Below are positions 7,610 to 16,014 of a DNA stretch of 21,143 bases, one piece after another. The stretch is taken from the IMG/VR virus record IMGVR_UViG_3300029787_000404, positions 1 to 21,143 of that record; one strand, given 5' to 3'. Position numbers and translations under genes: made by a program. This stretch comes from a virus. Under the pieces are notes generated by a model that did no database searches, was not told the origin of the DNA, and was given only the letters and a program-made list of their open reading frames with translations. Every line of letters starts with the position of its first letter. Position 1 is the stretch's first letter.

Positions 7610-8302
7610 TTAGTTTTTTAGTATGTTTGATAATTGCTTGATACCTTCAATGTCTTCTTTATCGACTACATCTCGTACATCTTTGCCAAAGTTTTTATGT
7701 AGGTAGCTTGCTATTGATTTACAAAGATCAGATGAGAATATGCCTGTATCCCACAAAACATTTTCTACACTTCTCGTTGTAATTTCACCATTAGCCATTT
7801 TGACTTTATCAATTTTGGCTTTTGGATTCATTGGAAAGGTAACCATTGAGACTTCCATTAAGTCTACTTCTTTGATTACTCTTTTTCGGCTTTTTTCATC
7901 ATAACTATACCCTTTAGGGTTAAGTCTGTAGCCTATTGACATAGAGTTTATAGCTCCTGCCTTCATTAATTCGTATGTTTCTCTTCCTCTTTGTGTACCT
8001 AATACCAATTTGCCTTTTATTTTGAGACCTTTATTATCTTCTTCAATTGATTCAATTACACCAATTGGCTCATCAGTTTTATGTTGATAGAGTAATTTTA
8101 TTTCTTTCGGTTTCTTTTTATGTATTGATTTAGAAAATGCGCCTTTTTCAATAACATCATTACCTAAATCTTTATTACCGAATACAGATGCATATCCCTC
8201 AAACTTACCATCTTCGTCAGTATCAAGTTCTTTGTACTCACAATTAAGATCAATAATTTCTTCTGATACATCTTCAAGATAATCTTCTGCTAATTCTGGC
8301 AT
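7610..8302 (-). CDS. HK97-type prohead maturation protease (S78/U35)
   Basis: 230 residues. Residues 30-170 form the protease domain: FEGYASVFGNKD (34-45), GAFSKSI (54-60), LLYQHKTDEPIG (70-81) with His74 as the likely catalytic His, GLKIKGKL, then AINSMSIGYRL (117-127) with Ser122 as the likely nucleophile, and MEVSMVTFPMNP (149-160). It would cut the N-terminal delta domain off the capsid protein inside the prohead. The C-terminal 60 residues are an extra helical tail. The start at 8302 has AGAGGTG about seven bases upstream. Family assignment is secure. Confidence 0.93.
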   Translation of the reverse strand: MPELAEDYLEDVSEEIIDLNCEYKELDTDEDGKFEGYASVFGNKDLGNDVIEKGAFSKSIHKKKPKEIKLLYQHKTDEPIGVIESIEEDNKGLKIKGKLVLGTQRGRETYELMKAGAINSMSIGYRLNPKGYSYDEKSRKRVIKEVDLMEVSMVTFPMNPKAKIDKVKMANGEITTRSVENVLWDTGIFSSDLCKSIASYLHKNFGKDVRDVVDKEDIEGIKQLSNILKN

Positions 8303-8352
8303 ATTTTACACCTCTTTAATTAATAAGTGTATTCTAGCAATAAAAGTGCTAA

Positions 8353-9126
8353 TTAATCAACAAGATCATCTGCATCATAGTTAAAAGTGAAACATCTGCA
8401 ATTTATAACATTTGATGCACCACCTTTCATATCACCAGGGTATGCCATTGGTTTTTCTACGAATCCACCACCACTTACAGGTGTCATAACCAAGAAATCC
8501 TTATCTGCATCTACTTGCATTAGATTCATATTTTTATGCCATGATCTAGTTCTCTCATCAACAGCTGATGCCCATTCCTTGATTGGTCTGCTCAATCCAA
8601 GGTTTTTAATTATTTCTTGATTTCCGAAATTCATGGCTTGATGCGTTTCTGTTCTTGCTATCATAGTAGATCGCCACAGAGAAAATGCGACTGATTTCTC
8701 AATGTTTTTTGCAATGGTATTTATCTCTTGCCCTGTATCTAAACCTCTGGAAATCTCTAATTTAAGAGATGCTCTGGTTGTTTCTGTGATGTTCGATACA
8801 TTCATTGCTGAAAATTGTGATGAATACTGTGTAATTATGGGATCTATGGTGTCATCTTGCTTTTGCATTCTTTGTTTTTGAATTCTATCTTTCATGGTTT
8901 CCATGATTCTTCTTGTACTTCTATCAAATATTTTTGTTAATTCTGTTTGAAATCTTGTAAATGTTTCAGATGATATGTCTTGATTTTTAATAAATTCTTT
9001 TGATGTAATATCTCTGTATTTATAAAATAAATTTCTTATATCTTTTCTTACAGAATTACTTAATGTAAGCAATAATCTAAGTAATTGTTTATATTCTTTT
9101 TGTCTATTTAATCGTATTTTTGCCAT
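8353..9126 (-). CDS. MuF-type head morphogenesis protein (SPP1 gp7-like)
   Basis: 257 residues. Residues 1-90 are helical and basic. Residues 150-250 carry the family pattern: MIARTETHQAMNFG (155-168), VDERTRSWHKNMN (189-201), PMAYPGDMKGG (226-236) and VINCRC (240-245) with the paired cysteines. Such proteins bind the portal and enter the prohead in small numbers; some relatives may be ejected with DNA. No toxin domain is fused here, unlike many MuF proteins of Firmicutes. It overlaps the HNH gene upstream by 23 bases. A 50-base gap separates it from the protease gene; that gap contains only a weak 5-bp palindrome and the protease ribosome site. Confidence 0.88.
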   Translation of the reverse strand: MAKIRLNRQKEYKQLLRLLLTLSNSVRKDIRNLFYKYRDITSKEFIKNQDISSETFTRFQTELTKIFDRSTRRIMETMKDRIQKQRMQKQDDTIDPIITQYSSQFSAMNVSNITETTRASLKLEISRGLDTGQEINTIAKNIEKSVAFSLWRSTMIARTETHQAMNFGNQEIIKNLGLSRPIKEWASAVDERTRSWHKNMNLMQVDADKDFLVMTPVSGGGFVEKPMAYPGDMKGGASNVINCRCFTFNYDADDLVD

Positions 9127-9394
9127 AAATCATTATAAGGGTTTCTTCTAGTAATTCTTGTTGTGTACCCCACTTTTCAGTAAATTTTTTTGAATTATAA
9201 TGATATGCCTCATTTGATGTCCTGTGATGATATGGGCATAAAGGTATGGTTTCATAATGGGTTGATCTTTTAGACATTCTGCCTTGCTTGATATGGTGTA
9301 TTTCTGCAGGTGTATCATTGTAACCCATTTTTCTACATACAATACAACACAAATCAGCCACTTTTCTTAGATGTTCTTTTTCTTTTTTTGTCAT
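9104..9394 (-). CDS. Ref-like HNH endonuclease
   Basis: 96 residues. Zinc and catalytic features are visible: CIVC (17-20), EIHHIKQGR (31-39), TIPLCPYHHR (49-58) and a final His in AYHYNS (63-68), then FTEKWGTQQELLEE. This matches the Ref/HNH phage nuclease pattern, in which HH is the metal and nuclease motif and the CxxC and CPxH pairs hold zinc. Ref of P1 cuts DNA with RecA; HNH proteins next to terminase genes in other phages help packaging cleavage. Either role is possible here. A strong GGGGGAG site precedes the start at 9394, although that start lies 41 bases inside the preceding gene. Confidence 0.82.
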   Translation of the reverse strand: MTKKEKEHLRKVADLCCIVCRKMGYNDTPAEIHHIKQGRMSKRSTHYETIPLCPYHHRTSNEAYHYNSKKFTEKWGTQQELLEETLIMIYGKNTIK

Positions 9395-9671
9395 CTGCTC
9401 CCCCTGTCATCTCATCAGGGAAATGAATTTCCCAACAATCAATGATACAGGATTTAATTATAACAGATATACCACCTATGCCACTATCTTTAGTTAATGA
9501 GTTTGCAATCTTCAAACAATCTTCATCTTCTTCAACCAACCAACCCACAGTTCTTGCAATCTCGAAATTCATTGATCTTGGATTATCAACCCAACCACCA
9601 TCTGCTGTATGATCTTGCCAATCAACACACAACATAGGATATTTTTTTTCTATATCATCAAGATCACTCAT
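9354..9671 (-). CDS. Small conserved phage protein, function unknown
   Basis: 105 residues. The core CVDWQDHTADGGWVDN, ARTVGWLVEEDEDCLKIANSL, GGISVIIKSCIID resembles a small phage family common near head or packaging genes, with a 'W.D...GW' then 'TVG.LV.ED' pattern. The last 15 residues are Lys/Arg-rich. The start ATG at 9671 overlaps the stop of the phosphoesterase gene (ATGA) and has no clear ribosome site, so translation is probably coupled. The 3' end overlaps the HNH gene by 41 bases. No role can be assigned. Confidence 0.65.
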   Translation of the reverse strand: MSDLDDIEKKYPMLCVDWQDHTADGGWVDNPRSMNFEIARTVGWLVEEDEDCLKIANSLTKDSGIGGISVIIKSCIIDCWEIHFPDEMTGGADDKKRKRTSKKSG

Positions 9672-10696
9672 GCTTTATATTTTTTGCCTCTAAACCATGC
9701 CGATCTGTATCTATTGCTTACTTGTACCAATTCAGGTGCCACAGTTTTTTCTATGGGATCAATGGTTACAACAGCAAATCCATTATTCCAATCATTTGCG
9801 ATTGCATCTTCAAGATATGGGTGATAACTATCTGACAGATGTCCTGTTTGTATAGACATACTTGAAGTTGTATATGTGTTAAAAGTTCTTGCATTAAGTT
9901 GGTGTGTATGACCTGTAATGATATGAATACCTGCACGCATAGAATTTTGGTATGCTGTATGGATACCACCTCTAAGTCTGTGCTTGATCATAACTGTATC
10001 ATCAATAAGGTGAGACATTGCCCAATCCCAATCAGGAAATAAACTCGATATTTTAAATGCTTCTAAATCTTCAAATGCCCTACCCCACGACATTGCAGCT
10101 TTAGATAGTCTTGTTTCATGGTTACCGAATGTTGCTATTTGTTTTATTGGGTATTTTGCCTTATCAATTATTCTTTGTATCTTATTCAATTGAGCTTGTG
10201 AATCGTATATTTCTTTTTGTACTGTCCTCTCTTTAGGTCTGATCTCAGTATGAAATTTGGCAAAACTTGATAATACAGATAAATCCATAATATCACCATT
10301 GGCGACAATACATTTTAATTGTCTTGTTTGTACCAAATCTTTTAATACTTTTAACATTATCTGGTATGAGGGTGTTTCGTGTCCCTCAAAGTGAGCATCA
10401 GAGAATACGAGAATACAATAAGGAACATCTGGTGAAATAGAGACATGATTAGTTAATGGTGGTAGATTCTCTCGTTCTAATCTCGTGCTTTGGTTGTATT
10501 TATTATCATGTGGTTTTAACTCGATACCTGTCATTTCTTCAGCTTGTTTTCTATAGAATGACATGGTGCCACCATCTGTAGATAAACCAAGATATGAAAA
10601 TACATCTTTTTGACTTTTCATATCTGGTAGATTCCATGCACGAACGATATCGTGTGCTGTTTTTAGCGAAATACTGGACCTATTTGTGCTAGGCAT
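9668..10696 (-). CDS. Calcineurin-like metallophosphoesterase with N-terminal helical DNA-binding-like region
   Basis: 342 residues. The full metallophosphoesterase motif set is present: SDAHFEGH (99-106), NGDIMD (133-138), FGNHETR (190-196), a metal His in IKHR (237-240), and GHTHQ (262-266). The substrate could be DNA ends, nucleotides or a phosphoprotein. Residues 8-60 (LKTAHDIVRAWNL, QKDVFSYLGLS, MSFYRKQAEEMTGIEL) look like a small helix-turn-helix module that chooses DNA sites. It lies between portal and head genes. The start has a strong AGGAGG site six bases upstream. The enzyme family is sure; its role in a packaging module is not. Confidence 0.87.
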   Translation of the reverse strand: MPSTNRSSISLKTAHDIVRAWNLPDMKSQKDVFSYLGLSTDGGTMSFYRKQAEEMTGIELKPHDNKYNQSTRLERENLPPLTNHVSISPDVPYCILVFSDAHFEGHETPSYQIMLKVLKDLVQTRQLKCIVANGDIMDLSVLSSFAKFHTEIRPKERTVQKEIYDSQAQLNKIQRIIDKAKYPIKQIATFGNHETRLSKAAMSWGRAFEDLEAFKISSLFPDWDWAMSHLIDDTVMIKHRLRGGIHTAYQNSMRAGIHIITGHTHQLNARTFNTYTTSSMSIQTGHLSDSYHPYLEDAIANDWNNGFAVVTIDPIEKTVAPELVQVSNRYRSAWFRGKKYKA

Positions 10697-10704
10697 AAAG
10701 CCTC

Positions 10705-12909
10705 CTATTTTTTAGATGATAAAGGGTGATCACTTGGTAGCAAATCTAAATCAAATTTGCCACTTCTAAACCTTCCTGTTCTCACTGCAACAAGGAAAGC
10801 ATTCACTCTAGCATATGCCCATCTATCCTCTCCACCACTAGCACGCACGCTTGGTCTTACAGAACTTGGATTGGTACGATATGCACCAACACCTCTTCTG
10901 AATACTGCCCCTAACATTCTGACCGTAACCTTTTTACCTTTTTGATTACCATATTTTTCATTATGTTTATCTACCTTACCTTGTAGACCTTTTTTAACAG
11001 ATTCACTCAATGGCGCTTTTTCTTCAAATAATCTAACATCTTTTTTATCGACACATGCGCCTTCAATATATTCAAAATCATCTTCTTTTTCTTCTTCTCG
11101 CATTATTTGATTTCTTTTAGTTTTTGACCATGAGAAACCTGCATCACCACCCCACAAAGCCCATGCGATTCTACCTGCGCTTGGATAACCCTTTTCGCCT
11201 CTGTCAAAGCCTTCAGCTTGTTTATCTACTTCATGCCTTGAAAAGAATGAGTACATTCTTAGAACTGTATTTGGTGACATTTTTTCTTTATTGACCAATT
11301 GATTGGCTCTCGCCACACCTACTTGTGTTCCACCACGATTAAACTCTTTTCGCCATTCTAAACCTCTTTTTGCTTCTTCTGCCATGGCATCTGTACCTGT
11401 TAAATCTAAATCGCTTATGGCTTTATTGTCTCTGAGTCTTTGTTCATATTCATCATGTGTCTTGCATGGCATATACACCATTTGACCATCTTTGTTGTGT
11501 GAATGTATTCCCTGACAACCTATTTCTTCAGCACGGTCAATTGCCTCTTCTTCTGTTGTGAATGTATCTACATCAACAGCCTCTTTTGTGCCATAAATTG
11601 CATTAAAATCTTTTTGAGCACCATCAGGATCTACAGGTTTTGCATTGTCTTGATTACTAGAGCCACTAACTTCACCAATAGGAAATAAATTACTTGGTAT
11701 GTATAGATCATCACCACCTGATACTTCTTCTAAACCTAATCGTTCTCTTGCCTCATTTCTTGTCAAAATACCCGCTTGAACACCACCAACAACATTCTCG
11801 TATATTTGTTTTCTTTTTTCTGTCATTGCAGGTATTGAATCAATATCATATCTAATTGAAATATTACCTTCATACAAAGGTGATAGAAATTCGTTTAAAT
11901 CAGATTCAACTCTGTTTAAAAGAGGTATTATTGTTTCTTCATAAAGAGATAATTTAGCTGTTTCCATATTTGAATATGTATTCGCCTCTGGTATTCCTAT
12001 CAATTGTGCAGGTACACCAAATGTTAGTGCTATTTCTCTTGCAGACATATTTGCCAATTCTAAGAAATCCATATCTTTTGGCGAAAGACCTAATTGTGTA
12101 TAGTCAAAATCACCTTCAAGTAGCATTGGTCTGCCTGAATTATGGCTACCTTGAAATCTAAATTCTAAATCTTCTAATAATCTTGCTCTTTGATCATCTG
12201 TCAATTGCGTAGACATTCCTGATTCATCTGTTGGTTTGAATTTCAACATACCACTTGGTGTTGCACCATTTTTTAATAATGCAACATTATGTAGACCTGC
12301 TAGATTATGTTGGTCAATATTATATGCTGATGCCATCATTGGCGAACAACCATAGTAGTCATCAAGTGGATTCCATAGCTTTATATGTTTGACTTGTGAG
12401 AAACCATTTGTTTGATCTACTGTGTATTTTTCTTTTTCTACACCATTGATAACATAATCGTAAGATTCAGGTATTACGGTTGTACTCGGTCTTATTTGTA
12501 CCCTATCAGGTCGTAATAAATATAATTCATTTGGCATTTTGACTTGGTCTGAATCTCTAAGAATATATGTATTGCCTGAAATCATAAGAAATGAATATAA
12601 ACTTGCAAAGAATTCTATACCACTTTGTGTAGGATTAGGTCTTTTGAGCAATGAAATTAATTCATGGTTTTCGAGCTTTACATCATCATCATATACGCAT
12701 AAATCAACAGCTGATGCACTATTTGCAATTAGTTGAATACATCTGTGTACGATTGCATTGTCTGTGTAGCCTTCTTTTGCATAATCTTTGTATCTTCTTT
12801 GACCTTTTTGTGATTCAGCAGCCAATTTATTGATCATAATTTTAGGTGCTTGTTTTGTTTCTGTTGTAACTTTTTTTTCTTTTACAAAAAACTTATCAAA
12901 ATATCCCAT
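10705..12909 (-). CDS. HK97-family portal protein with two C-terminal accessory domains
   Basis: 734 residues, against roughly 400-450 for usual portals of this family. Residues 30-400 are the portal: LKRPNPTQSGIEFF (88-101), LYLLRPDRVQI (129-139), IKLWNPLDDYYGCSPM (176-191), a helical stem region, AREIALTFGVPAQLIG (290-305) and LTRNEARERLGL (382-393). Then come a GCQGIHSH/YMPCKTHDEY segment (464-488), a domain with RGLEWRKEFNRGG and GYPSAGRIAWALWGGD (about 505-600), and a last domain (about 635-734) with RMLGAVFRRGVGAYRTNP and GKFDLDLLPSDHPLSS. From memory these resemble DUF6321- and DUF5824-type domains of marine phages. The gene starts immediately after the terminase stop, with a weak AGGA site. 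Confidence 0.88.
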   Translation of the reverse strand: MGYFDKFFVKEKKVTTETKQAPKIMINKLAAESQKGQRRYKDYAKEGYTDNAIVHRCIQLIANSASAVDLCVYDDDVKLENHELISLLKRPNPTQSGIEFFASLYSFLMISGNTYILRDSDQVKMPNELYLLRPDRVQIRPSTTVIPESYDYVINGVEKEKYTVDQTNGFSQVKHIKLWNPLDDYYGCSPMMASAYNIDQHNLAGLHNVALLKNGATPSGMLKFKPTDESGMSTQLTDDQRARLLEDLEFRFQGSHNSGRPMLLEGDFDYTQLGLSPKDMDFLELANMSAREIALTFGVPAQLIGIPEANTYSNMETAKLSLYEETIIPLLNRVESDLNEFLSPLYEGNISIRYDIDSIPAMTEKRKQIYENVVGGVQAGILTRNEARERLGLEEVSGGDDLYIPSNLFPIGEVSGSSNQDNAKPVDPDGAQKDFNAIYGTKEAVDVDTFTTEEEAIDRAEEIGCQGIHSHNKDGQMVYMPCKTHDEYEQRLRDNKAISDLDLTGTDAMAEEAKRGLEWRKEFNRGGTQVGVARANQLVNKEKMSPNTVLRMYSFFSRHEVDKQAEGFDRGEKGYPSAGRIAWALWGGDAGFSWSKTKRNQIMREEEKEDDFEYIEGACVDKKDVRLFEEKAPLSESVKKGLQGKVDKHNEKYGNQKGKKVTVRMLGAVFRRGVGAYRTNPSSVRPSVRASGGEDRWAYARVNAFLVAVRTGRFRSGKFDLDLLPSDHPLSSKK

Positions 12910-14184
12910 TTAACTAATCCTAAATATTGCTTGACCTGAACTTTGTAATGAGGTTATAGCCCATACCAATGCATCAACTCTGTCATCATGTTGTGATTTT
13001 ACATTATTTCCTGTGAATTGACACATTTGTTCTTCTAAATCTTTTAATATTCCTACATGATGAACTTTATTTTGTTCATATAGTGCTGATATTGGCTCTG
13101 CTCTGATAACTTTACCTCTTGTTGCCCTAACACTTTTATAGGATATATTTTGCTCTTTTGTGCGTAAAAGTCTTTCAATCAGATCACCACCATTGTTTAC
13201 TTCTGCTACTATCCTATCGCAATCATATTGATGATACAAACTAATAGCCTTGTTTATCCATACATCAGGATTATTTATCATGCTTGAATCATTGAGAATA
13301 TAGAAATGACCTTTACTATCTCTACCTGCAACAACAATACCTGTTTCATCTGAATGGGGATTATTGGTAACTGCAGGATCAATAGCAACAACTATCCTCT
13401 CTAAGTCTGGTGTTTCTTCTACCCTTGATTTCTCAATCAAATCAATATTAAATAATGCACCTTCTATATCTTCTAAGATTTCCGCATATAATTCTTGTCT
13501 ACCTAGTCTTGTTCCCATATATCGTTCTTTTAACATTTCGATAGAAGAACTTGCAAGATTATCCATGTTTTCAAATGTTGTGCCTCTAATAACTTTTGTA
13601 TCTTTTCTTTTTGCTAATGTTTTTATAATCTTTGTTGGTCTTGGTGTTGTTGTAATAATACATTTTGGCTCTTGTCCCAATCTCAATGCCATCATCAAGT
13701 TATCAAATGACTCAGGGTATCGCCATGATGCTAATTCATCACACCATACTCTGTGAAACTGTACACCCCTTAATCTATCAGGCTCTTGTGCAGGGAAACC
13801 CATAACTTTAGAGCCATTGAAAAAGTTTATTTCGTTATTAGATTTGTTATATCCTGATTCATCAAGTAAATCTCTGTTAATGACATTCATAATTCCACTA
13901 TCACCAGTAAATACAACCCTTCTTAAATCTGAATATGTTGGTGCTACTACACCACAGGTTACATTATCATTCATCAAACAATATTGAATTATGTCATAAG
14001 CGCCACATAATGTTTTACCCCACCCACGACCACATAAAAAGAGATAGATATTATAATCAGGATCATCTACGACCAATTGGTTTGGTCTTGCTTTTTTAAT
14101 CCAATCAGTGAGTAGATTTGTTGCTATCTTCTTGCGATAGCTTAGAATCTCGTATGTCTGTGATAAGTTTTCTAAATTTATCAT
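12910..14184 (-). CDS. terL: Terminase large subunit (ATPase and nuclease)
   Basis: 424 residues. The packaging motor ATPase shows Walker A GRGWGKT (52-58), Walker B VWCDE (146-150) and a coupling motif TTTP (178-181). The C-terminal RNase H-like nuclease shows VVAIDPAVTN (265-274) with Asp269, AEVNNGGD (327-334) and HDDRVDALVWAI (399-410). This is the terminase-6/HK97-like type. The start at 14184 gives the conserved WIKKARPNQL segment ahead of Walker A but overlaps the small subunit by 80 bases and has no good ribosome site, so it may depend on coupled translation. Confidence 0.94.
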   Translation of the reverse strand: MINLENLSQTYEILSYRKKIATNLLTDWIKKARPNQLVVDDPDYNIYLFLCGRGWGKTLCGAYDIIQYCLMNDNVTCGVVAPTYSDLRRVVFTGDSGIMNVINRDLLDESGYNKSNNEINFFNGSKVMGFPAQEPDRLRGVQFHRVWCDELASWRYPESFDNLMMALRLGQEPKCIITTTPRPTKIIKTLAKRKDTKVIRGTTFENMDNLASSSIEMLKERYMGTRLGRQELYAEILEDIEGALFNIDLIEKSRVEETPDLERIVVAIDPAVTNNPHSDETGIVVAGRDSKGHFYILNDSSMINNPDVWINKAISLYHQYDCDRIVAEVNNGGDLIERLLRTKEQNISYKSVRATRGKVIRAEPISALYEQNKVHHVGILKDLEEQMCQFTGNNVKSQHDDRVDALVWAITSLQSSGQAIFRIS

Positions 14185-14488
14185 TTTCTTGTGAACTGTC
14201 TGTTACCTCAATTACATTATGTTCTTTCCAACCTGCTTGTGTTTTTAACCAAAAGATACCTGCTGTAACAGCACCATTTGATTCACTCGTAGCAATCTTG
14301 AAAAGATTATTTGCAACTTGAAAATTAGCAGTAGCTTTCCCCTCTCGTAGTTCTTCTTGGTAATATTTATACAATGTTGGTTTACTTATGCCAAGTAGAG
14401 AACATATTTGATCATGGGGTAATCCCATACCTGATGCTTTCTTTACAATCTCGCGTTTATCATCACTAATATTTACTTCTTTTGGCAT
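14105..14488 (-). CDS. terS: Terminase small subunit
   Basis: 127 residues. Residues 16-45 form a helix-turn-helix (KKASGMGLPHDQICSLLG then ISKPTLYKYYQEEL) for recognising the packaging site. AGIFWLKTQAGWKE (81-94) is a motif typical of this terminase small subunit type, followed by an acidic and basic tail that would contact the large subunit. It is directly upstream of terL and overlaps it by 80 bases. The start at 14488 has no clear ribosome site; TATAAA lies six bases before the ATG, which could be a leaderless promoter. The 28-base gap upstream holds only a weak 5-bp palindrome. Confidence 0.85.
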   Translation of the reverse strand: MPKEVNISDDKREIVKKASGMGLPHDQICSLLGISKPTLYKYYQEELREGKATANFQVANNLFKIATSESNGAVTAGIFWLKTQAGWKEHNVIEVTDSSQENDKFRKLITDIRDSKLSQEDSNKSTH

Positions 14489-14516
14489 ATCTTTTTTATA
14501 GAGTAAAAATAAATAC

Positions 14517-15398
14517 TCATTTTCTTTTTAATTTAAGACCATAATTATTATTATTTTCACTAAATGTCAATCCTTTCTTCAAGATCAACTTGTTTTGTTT
14601 CTTAAATTTTCTGTAATTAACCATATGATGCCATCTGCCATACTTCATTTTAAGATCAGAGCAATCAGGGTGAGCTTTAACTAGCATTTGAGATTTAGGC
14701 AAAGTGCCTTCTTTTTCATAGAATTCTTTGGTATTACCACCTTTTAATGTTTGTGTTCTTGCTTTGTGTTGAAGAAATACATTGAATTGCACAGTACACC
14801 AACCTTTTTTTAGCATATCTAGTGATAATATTGTGTCTTCGTTATACCTACCTCTCCATCTAAAAGGTATATCGTTTCTTATAAGGTTACAGCTATATAT
14901 TCTGGTATTAATTGTGAATGGTCCATAATCGGCACCTGCATTATCTACAACAAAAAATGCATAGTTAGGTCCCGCCATGCCTATATTCTTATAGCGTAGA
15001 CAAAAGTCTTCCATAACACGCCACATGACACCAGATTTGCAATCAATTCTCTTGTTATGTTGAAATCGTTTGAACTTATGAATGTTATCGTCCATAACCC
15101 AATGCCATTTGTAGCCTTCTGACATAGAATGTTCCCATATGAAGTTTCTAGCACCACCTGGTCCTTTAGATTTTTTATATTCAAGATCATCAAGTGTGTC
15201 GTATTCATCTTGATATCTTTTATCAAGAACTAATAATTTAGATTTATCTACATATCTACAATATTTTATATATTCTTGTTCTTCTATGACTAATTTGTAT
15301 GGTACTTTTTGTTCTTCTAAGGCATCAGCTGTCAATCTTTGTTCGTATCTTCCTTTTGTTGGTATGTAGAGTGGGAATTGTGGTAGAAGATCACTCAT
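14517..15398 (-). CDS. TET-associated-type glycosyltransferase (TAGT)
   Basis: 293 residues of the TAGT family, which is predicted to glycosylate oxidised (hydroxymethyl) bases in phage DNA and is related to the GREB1 C-terminal domain. Motifs: PLYIPTKGR (9-17), VPYKLVIEEQEY (32-43), GPGGARNFIWEH (79-90), WHWVMDDNIHKF (98-109) with the DD metal and sugar-nucleotide motif, GMAGPNYAFF (140-149), INTRIYSCNLIRNDIPFRWR (163-182), GRYNEDT (183-189) and LKGGNT (218-223). It overlaps ParB by 8 bases at the start. No TET/JBP dioxygenase or hydroxymethylase is in the window, so the modified base would have to be made elsewhere. All expected motifs appear intact. Confidence 0.86.
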   Translation of the reverse strand: MSDLLPQFPLYIPTKGRYEQRLTADALEEQKVPYKLVIEEQEYIKYCRYVDKSKLLVLDKRYQDEYDTLDDLEYKKSKGPGGARNFIWEHSMSEGYKWHWVMDDNIHKFKRFQHNKRIDCKSGVMWRVMEDFCLRYKNIGMAGPNYAFFVVDNAGADYGPFTINTRIYSCNLIRNDIPFRWRGRYNEDTILSLDMLKKGWCTVQFNVFLQHKARTQTLKGGNTKEFYEKEGTLPKSQMLVKAHPDCSDLKMKYGRWHHMVNYRKFKKQNKLILKKGLTFSENNNNYGLKLKRK

Positions 15399-16014
15399 AT
15401 GTTTTGTCTTTCAATACCCTTTGTGGTCGTTCATTGAAATAGATTGTTTTGGTCTTATCTGTAACAGATTGGTTAATTAACTGTGCAAATTCTCTCACTT
15501 GTTCATCATTGTCGAAGTGTAAATATATCGTTCTGTATGGTTTATTATCATCATGGTCAAAATCTGGCATTTCTTTCCAATGTTCTTTTGCCATATCTGA
15601 ATCAAAGTATGTCTCATCACCTTGAAATGTGATCATGTTTTCAAGTTCTTTTTCTTCAAAACCAAGACTATCAAGATCAAAGTTTGAATCTAACAAATCA
15701 CCAAATTCTTTGTTAAGTTTTGGAAAGTCCCAATCTGAATCTTGATTTGTTCTATTGTCTGCTATCCTGTATGCCTTTACATCTTCTGCACTCATATTCT
15801 CTGCTACAAGAACAGGTATTTTTTGAAGATTGAGCTGTTTTGATGCCTCGTATCTTGAATGACCAACAATAATAACATTCTGTGTATCTACAACAATCGG
15901 TTGTTGAAATCCGAATTTTTTTATAGATTCTGCTACTTTTGTTACGTTATTTTTTATGCGTGGATTATTTTCATATGGTACTATTTCTTTTATATCTTTA
16001 AGAAGTATATTCAT
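15391..16014 (-). CDS. ParB/Srx-fold protein
   Basis: 207 residues. The N-terminal ParB domain (1-75) has the pattern DIKEIVPYENNPRIKN, QQPIVVD, VIIVGHSRYEASKQL (47-61, GHSR being the nucleotide-binding box) and LQKIPVLV. Residues 76-95 (AEDVKAYRIADNRTNQ) extend it. A C-terminal part (160-195) with YLHFDNDEQVREFAQLI and TDKTKTIYF is known in phage ParB relatives. Phage ParB-like proteins are often next to DNA-modifying enzymes and terminase genes; here the partner is TAGT. It has no methylase domain. The ATG overlaps the membrane-protein stop (ATGA). It may mark or nick DNA for modification or packaging; partition is unlikely because no ParA is seen. Confidence 0.83.
   Translation of the reverse strand: MNILLKDIKEIVPYENNPRIKNNVTKVAESIKKFGFQQPIVVDTQNVIIVGHSRYEASKQLNLQKIPVLVAENMSAEDVKAYRIADNRTNQDSDWDFPKLNKEFGDLLDSNFDLDSLGFEEKELENMITFQGDETYFDSDMAKEHWKEMPDFDHDDNKPYRTIYLHFDNDEQVREFAQLINQSVTDKTKTIYFNERPQRVLKDKTYE

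Noticed and set aside
9148-9342. Second leftward frame within the HNH gene
   Set aside because: The overlapping frame carries the zinc and HNH residues and a strong ribosome site; this one has neither.
13364-13756. Rightward 130-codon open frame opposite terL
   Set aside because: Antisense shadow of the nuclease part of the terminase; AT-rich codon bias creates open antisense frames throughout the window.
14493-14518. Small stem (GAGTA...TACTC) followed by A/T-rich sequence as a terminator before terS
   Set aside because: Only five pairs, a long loop and no U run in the leftward direction.
14981-15226. Leftward alternative frame inside the glycosyltransferase
   Set aside because: The main frame contains all TAGT motifs across the same bases.
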